This document shows, piece by piece, positions 10,046 to 21,735 of a DNA stretch of 64,000 nucleotides. The translations under genes were made by a program, and so were the position numbers. This DNA is from Ceraceosorus guamensis. Its lineage: Eukaryota; Basidiomycota; Exobasidiomycetes; Ceraceosorales; Ceraceosoraceae. Location of the stretch: positions 420,142 through 484,141 of the forward strand of contig NW_020290004.1 of assembly GCF_003144195.1 (NCBI RefSeq), in the 5' to 3' direction. The notes under the pieces are model-generated. The model saw only the letters and a list, made by a program, of their open reading frames with translations, ran no database searches and was not told where the DNA came from. Position 1 is the first letter of the stretch; each line of letters begins with the position of its first letter.

Positions 10046-13000
10046 ATGCACCCCAGTCGTGTAAGCTTCTCGCTGCTTCCCTCTACTGCCATCTGCACCG
10101 CCTCATCAGCATCTCGCATCTGGGCGCAAAGGATCACTGCAGCGGCACCTGTTAGATCTGCTCCCTCACGTCGGAACCAGCTTCATCTCAAGTTCCGCAC
10201 CGCATCATTGCATACAAGTACTCGCGTCAAGGTGCATATTCCTCCAAATACGCATCGGCCCGCCTCTGCTGTGCTTGGAAGCCCCAGCGCAATGCCAGCT
10301 CTCAAGTCCATCACTCCCTTTCCGGTCGAGGGACTGCTCCCCAAGGAGACGACTCAAGCCAAGTCTTTCCTGGAGAAGTTTCCCAAATATGATGGGCGCG
10401 GCGTGAGGGTGGCGATCCTCGACACGGGTGTGGATCCAGCAGCCAAAGGTCTCGAAGGCAAGGTTGTGGATGTCATCGATTGCAGTGAGTAGTCGGAGCC
10501 AGTAAGTGAGAAGCGATAGCAAATAGTCAGCCCTGATCACTGCCTCATCTCTTGATACTGCAGCTGGCTCTGGTGACACTTCCCTCGAAGCTGTCAAGCC
10601 CTCGCCAGATGCGCCGTCCGACAAGATTGGTCTCAAATCGCCTACCACTGGGCGCGCGCTGCTAGTCAGCTCATCCCTCACGAATCCATCTGGCAAGTGG
10701 TTTGTCGGCACCAAGCCGGCATACGAATTCTGGCCAAAAGATCTCATCGCGAGGCGCAAGTCTGAGCGTCGCAAGGAGTGGGATGTCGAGCAGGAGAAGC
10801 TGCGCGCGTGTGTCCAGTTCGAATTGAACCGGCTCTCCAACGGCCCTGCCCAGGGTGTACCCACCGGCTCTGAAAATGCTGAGCAGACGCAGACTGAAGA
10901 CAAGGATACCGAAGCGAAGAGAGTTGACTTGGAAGCGCAGCAGCGAGCTTCCGCCAAAGTTGAGCTGACTGCGCAGCTCGAGGTGCTCAAGGATCTCGCC
11001 ACAACCTACTCGGATCCAGGACCCATCATCGAAGTCGTGGCGTGGCATGATGGCAAAAATTGGCGCGCTGTCGTCGAAGGTGCGGAGGGCTCCGCTTGGG
11101 ACCCCTCACAAGGTCTCCATCCCGACCGTCTCAAGAAACTTGAAGACAGTACGCTGGACTTCTCGGCCAGACCAGCACTGACCGATTTCCACAAGGAGAG
11201 GCAGCATGACACATTTGGCCAGATCGACCTGCTCACGTACAGCGTGAATTTCCTGTTCGAATCCCCGCCGCCCGAAAATGAGCAGGTCAAAGGAGATGCC
11301 CATGCGCCATCAGGCATCAGTCTCTGCGTGGTCAGTGGGTCGCATGGAACACACGTCGCCGGAATTGTCGGAGCCAAGCGGGATGATGATCCTGAGCAGA
11401 ACGGAGGAGCTCCAGGCTGTGAGCTAGTCAGCTTGATGATCGGTGACGCTCGCTTGGGCTCGATGGAGACGCAGAAGGCCTTAGTACGGGCAGCCAGAGC
11501 TATTATCGACACCGGCTGCGCCGTGGCCAACATGTCCTTCGGCGAATCCGGCGTTTGGGGCGTAGACAACAAAGGCCTCTTCGCAGAGCAGCTGCGGGAC
11601 ATTGTCATCAGAGAGCATGATTGTCTGTTTGTTTCGAGCGCTGGCAACTCTGGCCCTGCGCTCAGTACACTTGGCCAGCCGGCCGGAACGACTTCGGGTG
11701 TTATCACTGTCGGCGCGTATGTCGACGCTGGCTCGATGCTAAAGGCGGAGTACGCCCTTTTGGAAGATGGGATCAAAAGCAGCACCACAACCTGGTGCTC
11801 CAGAGGCCCTGTTGCCGACGGTGACTTAGGCGTGGACACGTACGCGCCGGGTGCGGCAATCACCTGCATTCCGAGATACTGTCTTCAGAGCACCATGCTG
11901 GCCAATGGTGAGCGCCGCCTATGAGTTCATTTTTCTAGCTCGCACTCTAACCTCCCTTTGATGTCCACGCCAGGCACTTCAATGGCTTCTCCAAGCGCAG
12001 CGGGCGCCTTGTGTAAGCATTCATGAGAGCCATGGGAGCAAATTTCAGTCAGCTGCTAATTCTTGCTCCACACTTCGTAGCCCTTATCGTCTCCGGCTTG
12101 CTAGCAGAAGGCACCAAATTCTCTGCCGCTCGCATCACCAAAGCCTTGCGCGCAAGCAACAAGGATGTACGCGATGACCTGGGTGTAGGCTTCATCCAAG
12201 TCGAAAAGCTCTGGTCGCATCTGCAAGATCTCAAAGACGACCCTGTTGCAGATGCAGAGTGGCGTGTGGCAGTGACTCCCGCTGGCAAGCCACCTGGACG
12301 TGCTGGAACTGATTTGCGGGGCATCTATCTGCGAGATGAGGCTCAGACGCAAGGCTTGAGTCAGTTTACTCTGACTGCAACGCCCACATTTGGACCTCGC
12401 GAGACCCAGCGCTCCTACGAGCTGCAAGTGCCGGCTGCGATCGTCAGTACGGCACCATGGGTCACCACTACTGAGCACGTGTGGATCGGAAGCAAGGGCC
12501 GAGGTTTCGAAGTGAGGGTGGACTGCTCCGACCTCGAGGCTGGCAAGCTCCACACTGCGCGCGTAGAAGGTTGGGACACCAAAACCGGGCGACTCCTCTT
12601 TGACGCTCCGGTCACCGTCACCAAGCCGCTGCCTCCCAACCCTACTGTGGTGCTCGAGAAAGTCAAATTGGATCACGGAAAGGTCGATCGGCGCTTCGTC
12701 TCTGTTCCTGCTGGAGCTACGTGGGCCGAGCTGAGCTTTCGGTCTGCCAAACATCATGTATCGGGCACAAGCGTACGCTTCTGGTACCATGGTGTGCAGG
12801 TGCTTCCACATGCTCGCTTGCCCGATGCTGAACAAGCCTACGTGCTGGCGCTCAACGAAGGCGAGCCAGTAACAAAAAAGTTTCCGATTGTCGGTGGACA
12901 CACGATGGAGATGTGCTTGGCTCAATTCTGGTCTTCTGCTGCCGGCTTCGATTTGGACATCAAGATTGAGTTCCACGGCATCAACTTTGGCGCTGCAAAG

Positions 13001-14604
13001 ACGCCTGGTCGGGACGAGACGACCTTGGTTGGAGGACAAGGCATCGCTAGGTTGTCGTGCACCAGCAATGTGCGTATCGAGACTTTCAAGCCCAGCCTCT
13101 CATTCAACAAGGTCCGGACCTTTGTGCGACCCACGGCCTTTGAGCTGCGACCCCTGCTGGCGGCCCCCCGCGATACTCTGCCAGCGGGAGGGCAGATCAA
13201 TGAGCTCGTTCTCACCTACCCGCTCGAGATCAAGGAAGACAAGGCGAAAGTCAGCTACGCTGTCCCTTTGTTCAACCACCTCTACGACTCGGCTGTGCCG
13301 ATGCTCTCGCAGCTTTTTGACGGCAACAAGAAGCGAGTCGAATTTAACGATGTCTACAGCGGATCAAAGACGGTGGAGCTCCCGAAGGGAAACTACACAC
13401 TCCAGGTGGAGCTCTTAAATCCTGATGTCAAGGTGCTGGAGAAGCTCAAGAATGCTACTCTGCGCGTTGACACCAACTTGGGCAAGGATGTTTCTTTGGA
13501 CTTGTACGAGGATCATGTCGATCTTTTCGGCTCAGCCAAGCCCGCCACTTTCAACAACATCAAATTGCTCCGAGGCGAGAGGAAATTGCTCGTCATCGAC
13601 ACAAATTTGGAGGGCGATGCTGTGCCGAAGGGTGCTGAGCCTGGCGATATCCTGATTGGTCATGTCACTGCGAACGGTGGATCTGAGGGTCGCTCTGGCG
13701 AGCTTAGACTGGTTGTACCACCCACTGCCAAAAAGCAGCAGCCTGACGAAGGTGTCAAGCTAAGCACGGAGAAGAAGCTCCCAGAGCTGTTGGCTGGCTT
13801 GCTAGAGAAGACTCCCGAGGCCGAAAAAGAGGCTTTTGCGGATCGTTTGCTGAAGGACTATCCTGACAATCTCGCTGTCCTCGTTGCGCGCCTCAAAGCC
13901 ATTAGCAAACCAGACGAGAAAGAGAATGCTCCCAAGCTTCTCGAAGCGGCGAAGCTCATCCTAGACAACATTGACGAGCATGAAGTCTTGCTTCACATCG
14001 GCTCGAAGAAGATTCCGGTCGCTGAGCGCACCAAGGAGGAGAAGGAGCAGATCAAAGAGCTTGACGAGAAGAAGGACGCATACGTCTTGGCTCTGAATCG
14101 GTACGTGTGCTTCGCTCGTGATTAGGCACAATCGGCACGGCAACCGAGCTGACCTTCTTTGACCATCCTACGCAGCCAAACTCGCGCATTGCTAGCCCAA
14201 TCGGCAGATCGTCCTTCTGCCGAATTTGAGTCCGCATTCGCACAGTACAGACGGGTAGCCGATGAAAAGGACTCTGCCTTTGCTGTTGTGGCCACTTCGT
14301 GGCATGCAGGGCACAAGCGTTACGGCAAAGCGTTGCAGCTTCTCCGAAAGGCTATCAAGGACTTTGGCGCAGGCACATCGAGCAATTTGGAAGAGCTCAA
14401 CAAAGCTAGAGAGCTTGAAAGGTGAGAGCCATCAGGAGCAAGCGAGCAACCCCCTCGATTCGGTGCGCAGTGGTGCTTACCGAGCCGCTCACTTCTGGCA
14501 CTCTTCACAGGACCTATCTACAAGCGCTCGATTGGACGCTCTGGTCTGCCAACGCCGACCGGTTCAAGGCACTTCAGAATCCCAAAATTTACAGCGGCTT
14601 TTGA
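10046..14604 (+). CDS. TPP2: Tripeptidyl peptidase II (subtilisin-like, S8), 1393 aa, 6 exons
   Basis: Giant cytosolic-type serine exopeptidase that removes tripeptides from oligopeptides released by the proteasome. Proposed exons: 10046-10484, 10564-11907, 11974-12012, 12081-14100, 14176-14421, 14511-14604; 4182 nt, closing exactly. The catalytic set is complete: Asp126 in ILDTGVD, His410 in SHGTHVAG, oxyanion Asn508 in SAGNSGP and Ser597 in GTSMASP, the last encoded by a 39-nt exon. The long insert between Asp and His and the large C-terminal domain are typical of TPP2. At 1393 residues it is longer than usual (about 1250) because of an 82-residue Arg/Ser-rich, acid-free N-terminal extension; an in-frame ATG at 10292 would give the normal cytosolic form. 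The extension looks like a mitochondrial presequence, so dual starts are possible. Confidence 0.95.
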
Positions 14605-15340
14605 GACGTGCAACGCGAGCTTGTACCTCTGTTACATGCTATCACATTCACATTGTCACCTACCCAGCAAACGGGCCTTGGTGTCATTCATGTGACGGTG
14701 TTTACATGCGTCTGCGCGTCGAATATCCAGAACGACATCACCTGACGGGACCAGACGTTGTGCTTGAAAGCCGTCCTTCAAAGCTGCGGCAGAGACCTGC
14801 TGAAGTCGGCGTGTACGACTGCTCTGGCGCCTGACAACGATTCACTTGCTGCGGGCTTCATACTGGTCCAAGGCGAGCTATATTCAGGGTGTCTGCCTCT
14901 ACGGGCTCGCTCTGCTCGATTTTATGACTACTCACTGCACTTGGCCAAGCAGGGCTTTGGCTGAGAGACGGCAACGCTCACGACTCTTTGAGCGATCGCC
15001 TTCTCGTCCGTTGAGAAGAACATGGAGCTTGCGCTCATCCCCATAGCCGGTTCTCGCAATGCCGCATCTCTCGATGGCGCGAATCTCACCTGTGCACCTA
15101 GCAGACGACGACTGCCTCTGCTCCGTCCCTCGTCGAAGGCGAGAGAATGTACGGATTGTGCACTTCTTCCGAATCTGCGGGCTTGTCGAGCTGGCGCATG
15201 CACGGCATGAAAGAGATCATCGGGCGTAGCAAACGCATGCTAGCTCGCCGCCCTCTTCGGTGGCTTCATCCACCCTCAGACCTGGCATTCTGACCTTCGT
15301 GAAACCTTGAGCGTTGACGCTGTCCACCACTTGCCTGATC
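14605..15340. other. Convergent intergenic spacer
   Basis: Separates the convergently transcribed TPP2 (+) and prolyl-tRNA synthetase (-) genes and must hold both 3' UTRs. No recognisable coding content, RNA gene or repeat is seen. Confidence 0.5.
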
Positions 15341-17748
15341 TCAACGAGCCAAGTGGCCCTTCGCAAGGAGATCCTGCAGCTTGACGAAGCCTTGCCAGCC
15401 CTCCGCTGTTGCGCCGGTCCCATGCACATCGCCTCGATGCCTCACCTCAATTTCACCCGCCTTGGCAAAGCGCTTGCCAAAGATGAATGTCCAAGGGTAG
15501 CCCATCAGATCAGCTTCTGCAAGCCTGGCGCCCATTCGCGCCCTCGTTGCCGGTCGATCATCGATTGCAACGTCTCCGCCAATGAGCTCGCCTACGCCGG
15601 AAAGCAAAGGAGGATGCGATGTCTCGTCTGCTTTTTCAAGACCGCTTTCATGCTCATCTCTGCCACGCTCTCTCGAAAGAAGGTCGACCAAAGCTGAGAC
15701 GCCGTTCCACGCCGACTGGGATGAAGGGTCAACCAAGATGATACCGACCGAGTAAGGGGCAAGATGTCCTGGCCACGCGAAAATCTCTCTTCCGCCTCGT
15801 CGCCCGTGGGTAAGAGCTCTTGCAGCAAGGATGCCTAGCAGACGAGTAATGCCGATACCGTAGCAGCCCATCTGAAAAGGTTGCAAGGTGCCAGAGCCAG
15901 CGTCGCCAGATGGCACGAATCCGACCTCTAGAGCGTCCGAATACTTGGTGCCAAGTAGGAAAGCATGGCCAATCTCTACTGCGCGAGAGGCTCTGAGACT
16001 TCCTCTACGGCAAGAAGAGCAGGTATCTCCCTCCTCCGCTTGGAGCAAATCGGCATGAGTAATCGAAAGTGTTGATGCGAATGCCGGGGCTGCTGCGTGA
16101 GGTCCCGTGCTCTCCGTGGGGAAGAGTTGAGTCAGCCGCTCGAGAGAGATATCGAATGCGCCTGCTCCAGGAGGTGCTGCGAAAGGACCCAGACTCAGCC
16201 GGATAGCGTCTACAAACTCTTCGGGCTCAAGTGCACCGCACGAGCGGTCCACCCATACGGCAAGCTTGTCGTGATCGAGCAGAGGACCTTGAGGCTTTGT
16301 CTCCCAATTCCAGCTTGATGCCACCTGCTCAAGTGTGATCGCATTCGGTGCAAGGTGCCGGTGCAATTTAGAGGAATTCACCGTGTGTGACTTTGGCAGC
16401 ACCACAGCAGCCAGCGTGTATGCGGACCCGCCTGGACCTGTGGACTCTGGCGTCATTGCATCGGTGGTTAGTGAGCTGCGAGATCGCGATGAAGTTGAGT
16501 GCACATGATCGTTGTCGCGCAGCGAGAAGTAGACGACTTGTACGTCATCGGCGCTGGTGGGCGGTAAATTTCCTCGAGCGTACGCTGGAAGGGCGTCTGC
16601 TAGCTCGGAATTGGCGCTGTAAGCACAGGACGCATCGTTGCAGGTGAGTAGAGTATCCTCGCCAGCTGAATATGGAGCACAATTGTCAGAATTGGTGCTG
16701 CTTCGCTCCGGCTTAGACCGCATACTCACCTCGGTCTTCGACGTGATACTCGTGTGACTCTCTTCCTCCCATGCTGCCAGTGTCGGCGGCTACCTACACG
16801 TGGTAGGAGAGGGTGAGCGGCGCAAGCCATCTGAACTGATGCTGCACACAACTCACGCTCTTCCAGCTCCCCTTGCCGAGAAGTCTGTCAAAAGTCCTTG
16901 TGTACGCACGTCTCACCGTTTGATACGTGTGTGCCGCCGTCGATAAGTCCTTGTCGAAGGTGTACATATCCTTCATCAGGAATTCGCGCGTTCTGATCAG
17001 ACCAAGGCGTGGACGAGGCTCATCTCTGTGTTTTCGAGCTACCGTACGTTTTCGAGGAAGGCTTGCGGTCAGCTTCTAGGAGCGTTGCTCACTGGCATTC
17101 TCCAAGGCAAATGGACCTGTGCCACTCCCAATGCTACTTACAAATTTGGTAGACCCGGACCGGCAAGTCACGTTCGCTCTTCACGCTGTCCCCGACTAAA
17201 GCAGTGACCTCCTCCTCAGCAGTTGGCGCAAGAAGCCACTGTCTCCCATGCCTATCCCTCAATTTGTACATGTCCGAACCCATACTTTCCCACCTACGCG
17301 ATTTCTCCCAGTTTGTAGAGGGCAAAAGTGTCGGCAGCTGAATGCGCGAAGCTCCGACCCCTTCGCCAGTTGTTTCAGGCGCCGCAAGTCCGCGCTCCAT
17401 CTCCTCTACGACGACCCTGCTGATCTTGTTCTGCACGCGTTGACCCGGTGTGAGGAGGCTGTAGATCCCAGAGGAGGATTGCCGAACGTAGCCGCCTCTT
17501 AGTAGCAGTGTCATAGCTGCGTCGAGGTCCGATGAGCCACCTAGTGCAGCATCTTGTGGGCTAGCCTCAATGGATTTCGGGGCTCTGATGTCCTTCTCTT
17601 TGGATTTGCTACCGCCCTTCGTGCCATTTGATCCAACGTTGTCCGCTTTGAGAGTGGGGACGAAGAGGCGAGAGAGGAAGGTGACTTTGGTGTTATTCTC
17701 GAGCCTTGCTCGTGCTGCTATCTGCGCAGAGGTCGTGGCAGTGGACAA
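15341..17748 (-). CDS. Prolyl-tRNA synthetase, bacterial type, probably mitochondrial, 725 aa, 4 exons
   Basis: Class II aminoacyl-tRNA synthetase charging tRNA-Pro. Proposed exons on the minus strand: 17748-17142, 17038-16857, 16793-16730, 16665-15341; 2178 nt, closing exactly. Domain order: N-terminal catalytic start (LSRLFVPTLK, RGGYVRQSSSGIYSLL), motif 2 region (RPRLGLIRTREFLMKDMYTF), GGRESHEYHV, a bacterial-type insertion beginning GEDTLLTCNDASC, motif 3 (GCYGIGITRLLGILAA), and a C-terminal anticodon-binding domain (LAPYSVGIILVD). The insertion domain marks the bacterial/organellar ProRS class rather than the eukaryotic cytosolic type, so import into mitochondria is inferred. The first ~30 residues are Ala/Thr/Arg-rich with a single acidic residue, compatible with a presequence. 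An additional upstream exon cannot be excluded. Confidence 0.93.
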
Positions 17749-18738
17749 ATGTCGTTTTGAGGGCAGATTGAGAGCTCTGGCGCGCGAGAGGGCATGTGTA
17801 GCTGCAACACCAACCGGAAGCCTGCTAGAGGAGGCTGCGAAAGTTAGCTACGCGCTTCCCTCTCCCCACAGTGGTGCACGGCTCACGGGATGCCTGAGGT
17901 GGACGCTGAGACTGCGCAACAGTGCTGACAGCAACGCTTATGAGACACACTGTAGCAAATCCAATCCAACGACCTAGACCGCTGCCTTGAAGACCAGGCC
18001 GGACTGGTTGAGAGGATAGGCCGCCCCTGACCACCCCAAGGGGCTACGATGTTAGGATTGGATATGCGCATGCTGTATCGCGCTGATCAGCAGGATCCTC
18101 AGCTTGGTCGAATTGAGCGGGGTAGATTGAGCTGAAGCGAGTCGTGGAAGGTTGAAATGACGAGGTAAAGGTGTTGGTGCGTCGCGGTTGCTGCTTCTTC
18201 GCGCCACTCCACAGCAGCACCATGCACGGAGCAACAGCTGATCGAGGGACGCGACCTTGCATGTGTTTGTCTCGAACGCGTGTCTGCGACCAGGCACAGC
18301 CCAAGCGGGTTCGCGAGCGATACCTGTGCGCTCCGCGTGCACTCCTCATATTCAAAAAACAAAACACGAAGCACGCGGGGCTACTCAACACTTCCTTCAA
18401 AGGTGACTCGTGACTTGACATGAGAAGTCACGCTCAACACAATCGATGAAGCAAGAAATTTGGGATCCCATAGTCCAGGTCGCTGGTCTCTTCATGCTGG
18501 TCTGCTGCAAGGCACGCTGAGCGAGGCGACTGACCAAATATTTGGAGCAAAGGCTTCCAGCAACTTGAGCAGCATAGGTCATAATTGATCTTAGTGCGCA
18601 GCATCTGAGGTTCACAGATGCTTCGAAAGTGCTCCACCTTCCCTTTCCCTTCAGCATAGCATCATTGGATTTATTGCTATACCCAGTCTGGCGCTAGAAT
18701 AAGCTCTTGAGAGCTGGGCACTGACGGCTGCGTCTGTC
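17749..18738. other. Intergenic, no gene recognised
   Basis: Upstream side of the prolyl-tRNA synthetase. Short frames on both strands lack recognisable domains. One exact copy of ACTCGTGACT lies at 18406-18415. From about 18420 onward CpG dinucleotides become scarce, marking entry into the decayed coiled-coil remnant that follows. Confidence 0.45.
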
Positions 18739-19520
18739 CTAGTGTTCAGGACAGAGGCTTTGCTCGATCCTCAAGCCTGGCAGATCAAAGAGCACCAGGG
18801 GGCCAAATTTGAAGGTGCAGCAGAGCAGTGCCACCCAGAAGGCTTGGCAACTTCCAAAAGGCTTTGGCTTTTTCTTCACACATGACTCCAGCTCTCCTCC
18901 CTTATGCTCAGCATGCAGCGCATCAACTTTGTGTGCTATTGCTTTCTTCATGGAGGAGTAGAGAGTAGAGACAATCTCCATGGCGCGCAAGGGGTGTTGG
19001 CAGCAGCAGCCAGCAAGTCTGGCATGTCCCTCAGTGGTTTGAAGCAGAACATTTAGACTTTCATTGAGCTCTGCCTGTTGAATCCTGTCCTTTCCATGGT
19101 CTGCGCAGCTGCTGCTAAGCTCCTCAAGGTGGTCATGATGTCCATCAAGAATTCCTTGAATTGTGCGCTCATTCATCTCTGCAAGCAGAAGGGATGTGGC
19201 CTCAAATTTGTGACAAGAAAATCTTTGAAGCTTGAGCAGCCCTTCACTTATGTGATGCACTTGTGCGGTGTGCAAAGCAATGCTCTCTTCTTGTAGCAAA
19301 GTCACTTGTTCCTGAAGGTTGTTGACCTCAGACTCAATTTGCTGCTCCTCCGCCTCCTTTGACATCTTTATGACTGCACAAGCCTTGGCCCCTTTGTGCT
19401 CCAAATCCAGTCTCTTCTGCTTCAGTTTGTTGAGATCCTTAGTCCTGCCTTCATTGTCCCTGCTAGCCTTTGCCAGCTCCAACTCAAGACTGTTGACTCT
19501 GCTTGCCAGAGCATCAAAGC
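18739..19520 (-). pseudogene. CpG-poor coiled-coil coding remnant
   Basis: A 247-residue open frame reads 19482-18739 on the minus strand and continues upstream to about 19520 before hitting a stop. It encodes a long heptad-patterned coiled coil (for example LDLEHKGAKAC, EQQIESEVNNLQEQVTLLQE, MNERTIQGILDGHHDHLEEL) with Gln/Glu/His-rich helices. There is no signal peptide, no domain I recognise and no clear start. CpG is strongly depleted compared with neighbouring genes while TG and CA are common, as in decayed methylated copies. It may be an internal exon of a degraded member of a coiled-coil family represented at 20.1 and 40.4 kb; it could also be a real but unusual gene. Confidence 0.5.
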
Positions 19521-20086
19521 TAAGTCACGCCCCAGGCACTTTGCGCTTCTAGGCTCAAGACTCTGTATGCCTGCAGGTTTAGCTAGGAATGCTAATAGCT
19601 TGTGTGCCGGCACTTTGCTGATGCTGGTAACCCCTCTGCAGTTGTTATATCGGTAGGAGAAATCCTTGAGCTGCAGGGAGTTGAGAATGGGGGGCTCAGG
19701 GCGTTCAAGAAGAGGAGTCCATCCCTCAACAACACTCGCAACGCCTTTTCACCGCTTTGCATCTACAATGGGCAACATCATCTAAGGGTACCTTCCCAAG
19801 CATTGAGGCCTAACCATTCCCCTCGTCCAAGCAATCATCAGCAGACAACAAAGCTTAGTCTAAGGGCACCTTGTCCCTTGACAACCCAAAAATCTTGTGC
19901 ACCATATCACAACTCAATAGCACCATTTCTGGGAGCACCATCCGTCATCACAGACCTCAGCAGTGAACCATCACAAGCTTCAGCTACAGCTTTTCAGCAA
20001 GACAAGTTCCTCATTCTCATTCTCCTCATCCCTCCTCCCCTGCCCCGCCCCCCTTCCCACCTTCCCCACCACCCTCAAGGAAGAGC
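19521..20086. other. Upstream region of the coiled-coil mini-exon gene
   Basis: No gene seen. It contains two short related phrases built on TCTAAGGG-ACCTT (about 19783 and 19860) and ends in a strongly pyrimidine-rich tract (20010-20075) immediately before the ATG at 20087, as expected of a fungal core promoter and leader. Confidence 0.4.
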
Positions 20087-21245
20087 ATGTCGCTCGATCG
20101 TAGCCATGCAAAGGCGGAGGTACAACAGCGCGAAGACCACATTGAGGAGGCGACCAGAGCGTACGAGGAGCAGGAGGCAATGGCGAAGGGGCTATCCAAG
20201 AAGGTCAAGCAATTGGAGAAGGAGCTCGTGGACTGCAGAGAGGAGAACTTCTCCTTCGAGCGACAGCTCGTCTCTGCCTGCAAGCAAATCCAAAGGGTCC
20301 AAGGTCAGGTCAGCGAGGAGATACAGAAAAAGGAGGAGGAGCTGGCCAAGGCGGAGGACATACGCGACGAGCTCGAGCACGAACTCCTCGAAAAAAGGGA
20401 TGAGCGAACGATGGCGGTGCGCAAGGCAGACAAGCTCGACATCTTGGTGCGCAAGTTGACCGCCGAGCTGTCAGAGCTGCGACAGTCGTCGAGCGAGCCG
20501 AGCGATGAGTCTCTAAGCTTGAGCACGGAGCAGGAGCGATCTGGCTACACGTCAATTGCGGTGAGTCGCTGAATTTGGTCTGCACCTTGATGGTCGCATC
20601 GTTCGACTGACCTTGCAACGGCCAATAAATTTCTCAGGATACTGATGATGTAGAGCAATCTCGCGTCGCGTTCCTCACGGTAAGTCTGGTGCGCATTCTG
20701 GAAGCGTTCATGGTCGCTGACTGACCTTGCAACGACCGATGTATCTCTCAGGATACTGATCATTTGGAGCAACCTCGCGTCGCGTCCCTCACCGTGAGTC
20801 TGCTGCGCATCCTGGTAGCATTCATAGTCGCTTAATCATCTTGCAACGGCGGACAAATCTCTCAGGACACCGATCATCTGGAGCAATCTTGCTCCAAGTC
20901 CCTCAAGGCAAGTCTGGGCTGCACCTGGAAGCGTTCATGGTCACATGGTCTGCGATCCTCCGTCCTGCTCAGCTTGATGCTGAGCCACTCAATATGCAGG
21001 CGACCATCCGGACAGCCTTCTTGGCCACTCCTGAGGAGCTACAGCAGCTCTGTGAAATGCTAAGACCTGCCTTGAAGAAGTCTCAAGGGCACCAGGCCAA
21101 GAACAAAATTCTGGACTGGATCAAGGCTGTACCTGGGGCACGAGAGTCAAGATTGGTCGATGTATCTTCAAGAGCCAAGCTGACTCCACAGCCTGCAAGC
21201 CACCATTGCAATGGCAGGAAGCTCAAGCGCGGCTACAGAGGGTGA
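20087..21245 (+). CDS. Coiled-coil protein with tandem 42-nt exons, about 281 aa (3' part tentative)
   Basis: Family not recognised. Proposed exons: 20087-20560, 20638-20679, 20752-20793, 20866-20907, 21000-21245; 846 nt, all introns phase 0. Exon 1 is 158 codons of highly charged heptad coiled coil (QQREDHIEEATRAYEEQ, KKVKQLEKELVDCREEN, EEIQKKEEELAKAEDIRDEL) ending in a Ser-rich tail. Exons 2-4 are three copies of a 14-residue unit of the form DTD-[DH]-[VL]-EQ-x-R/C-V/S-A/K-x-L-x. The last intron would need a GC-AG donor (20908). Exon 5, starting ATIRTAFLATPEEL, is CpG-poor and may belong to a decayed copy instead, so the true end could be earlier. No membrane segment or signal peptide. Confidence 0.6.
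20638..20907. repeat. 114-bp tandem exon-intron repeat
   Basis: Units start at 20638, 20752 and 20866, exactly 114 bp apart. Each unit is a 42-nt in-frame exon bounded by an AG acceptor (tctcag) and a donor (gtaagt, gtgagt, and gcaagt in the third), plus a 72-nt intron sharing phrases such as TTGCAACG and ATCTCTCAG. The intron before the first unit (20561-20637) is related too. Confidence 0.88.
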
Positions 21246-21249
21246 TTGG

Positions 21250-21735
21250 TTCTATCAAGAATGACTGACTCCTGTCTAGACCTTCAAGAAGCAACACTTG
21301 CCAGTGAGCTTTCAGGGGAGGTCAAGAGCACAGCTGCAATGTCCAGTATGTTGGCAGCATCTGAAGCTCCCTCCTTTCAATGTCAGTCCATGCTGCACAA
21401 GATGTTGCTCAGGTAGGCCACAGAGCCCATCCTGAATTCAGTGCAGAGCTTAGGGAAGCAATGCTTGCCATTGAGCACTCAGGGGAGGGCAAGAGCACAG
21501 CTGTAATGTCCAGCTATGGCCAATGCAGAGAGGAGCAGAGCACCGCTCCAGAGGGTGGACAGTTCTATCAAGAATGACTGACTCCTGTCTAGAGCTTCAA
21601 GAAGCATTGCTTGTCATTGAGCTTTCATGGGAGGGTAAGAGCACAGCTGCAATGTTCAGCATCTTGGCAGCATCCGAAGCTTTCTCCTTTGGGTGTCAGT
21701 CCATGCTGCACAAGATTTTGCTGAGGTAGGCTGAG
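21250..21735. repeat. Tandem direct repeat, period about 313 bp, CpG-poor
   Basis: A block starting TTCTATCAAGAATGACTGAC at 21250 recurs at 21563 with the same following text (CTCCTGTCTAGA, CTTCAAGAAGCA, GAGCACAGCTGCAATGT, TCAGTCCATGCTGCACAAGAT, CCCATCCTGAATTCAG). A shortened intermediate copy lies near 21420-21510. The unit is CpG-poor and carries stop codons in all frames, so it looks like decayed coding or transposon-derived DNA. Confidence 0.8.

Noticed and set aside
11006-13039. Antisense open frames of 287 and 312 codons within TPP2
   Set aside because: They lie opposite a clearly conserved protease and contain no recognisable domain.
20638-20907. CRISPR-like regular spacing of the 114-bp repeats
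   Set aside because: Units are exon plus intron with splice signals and no unique spacers; the context is a fungal coding gene.
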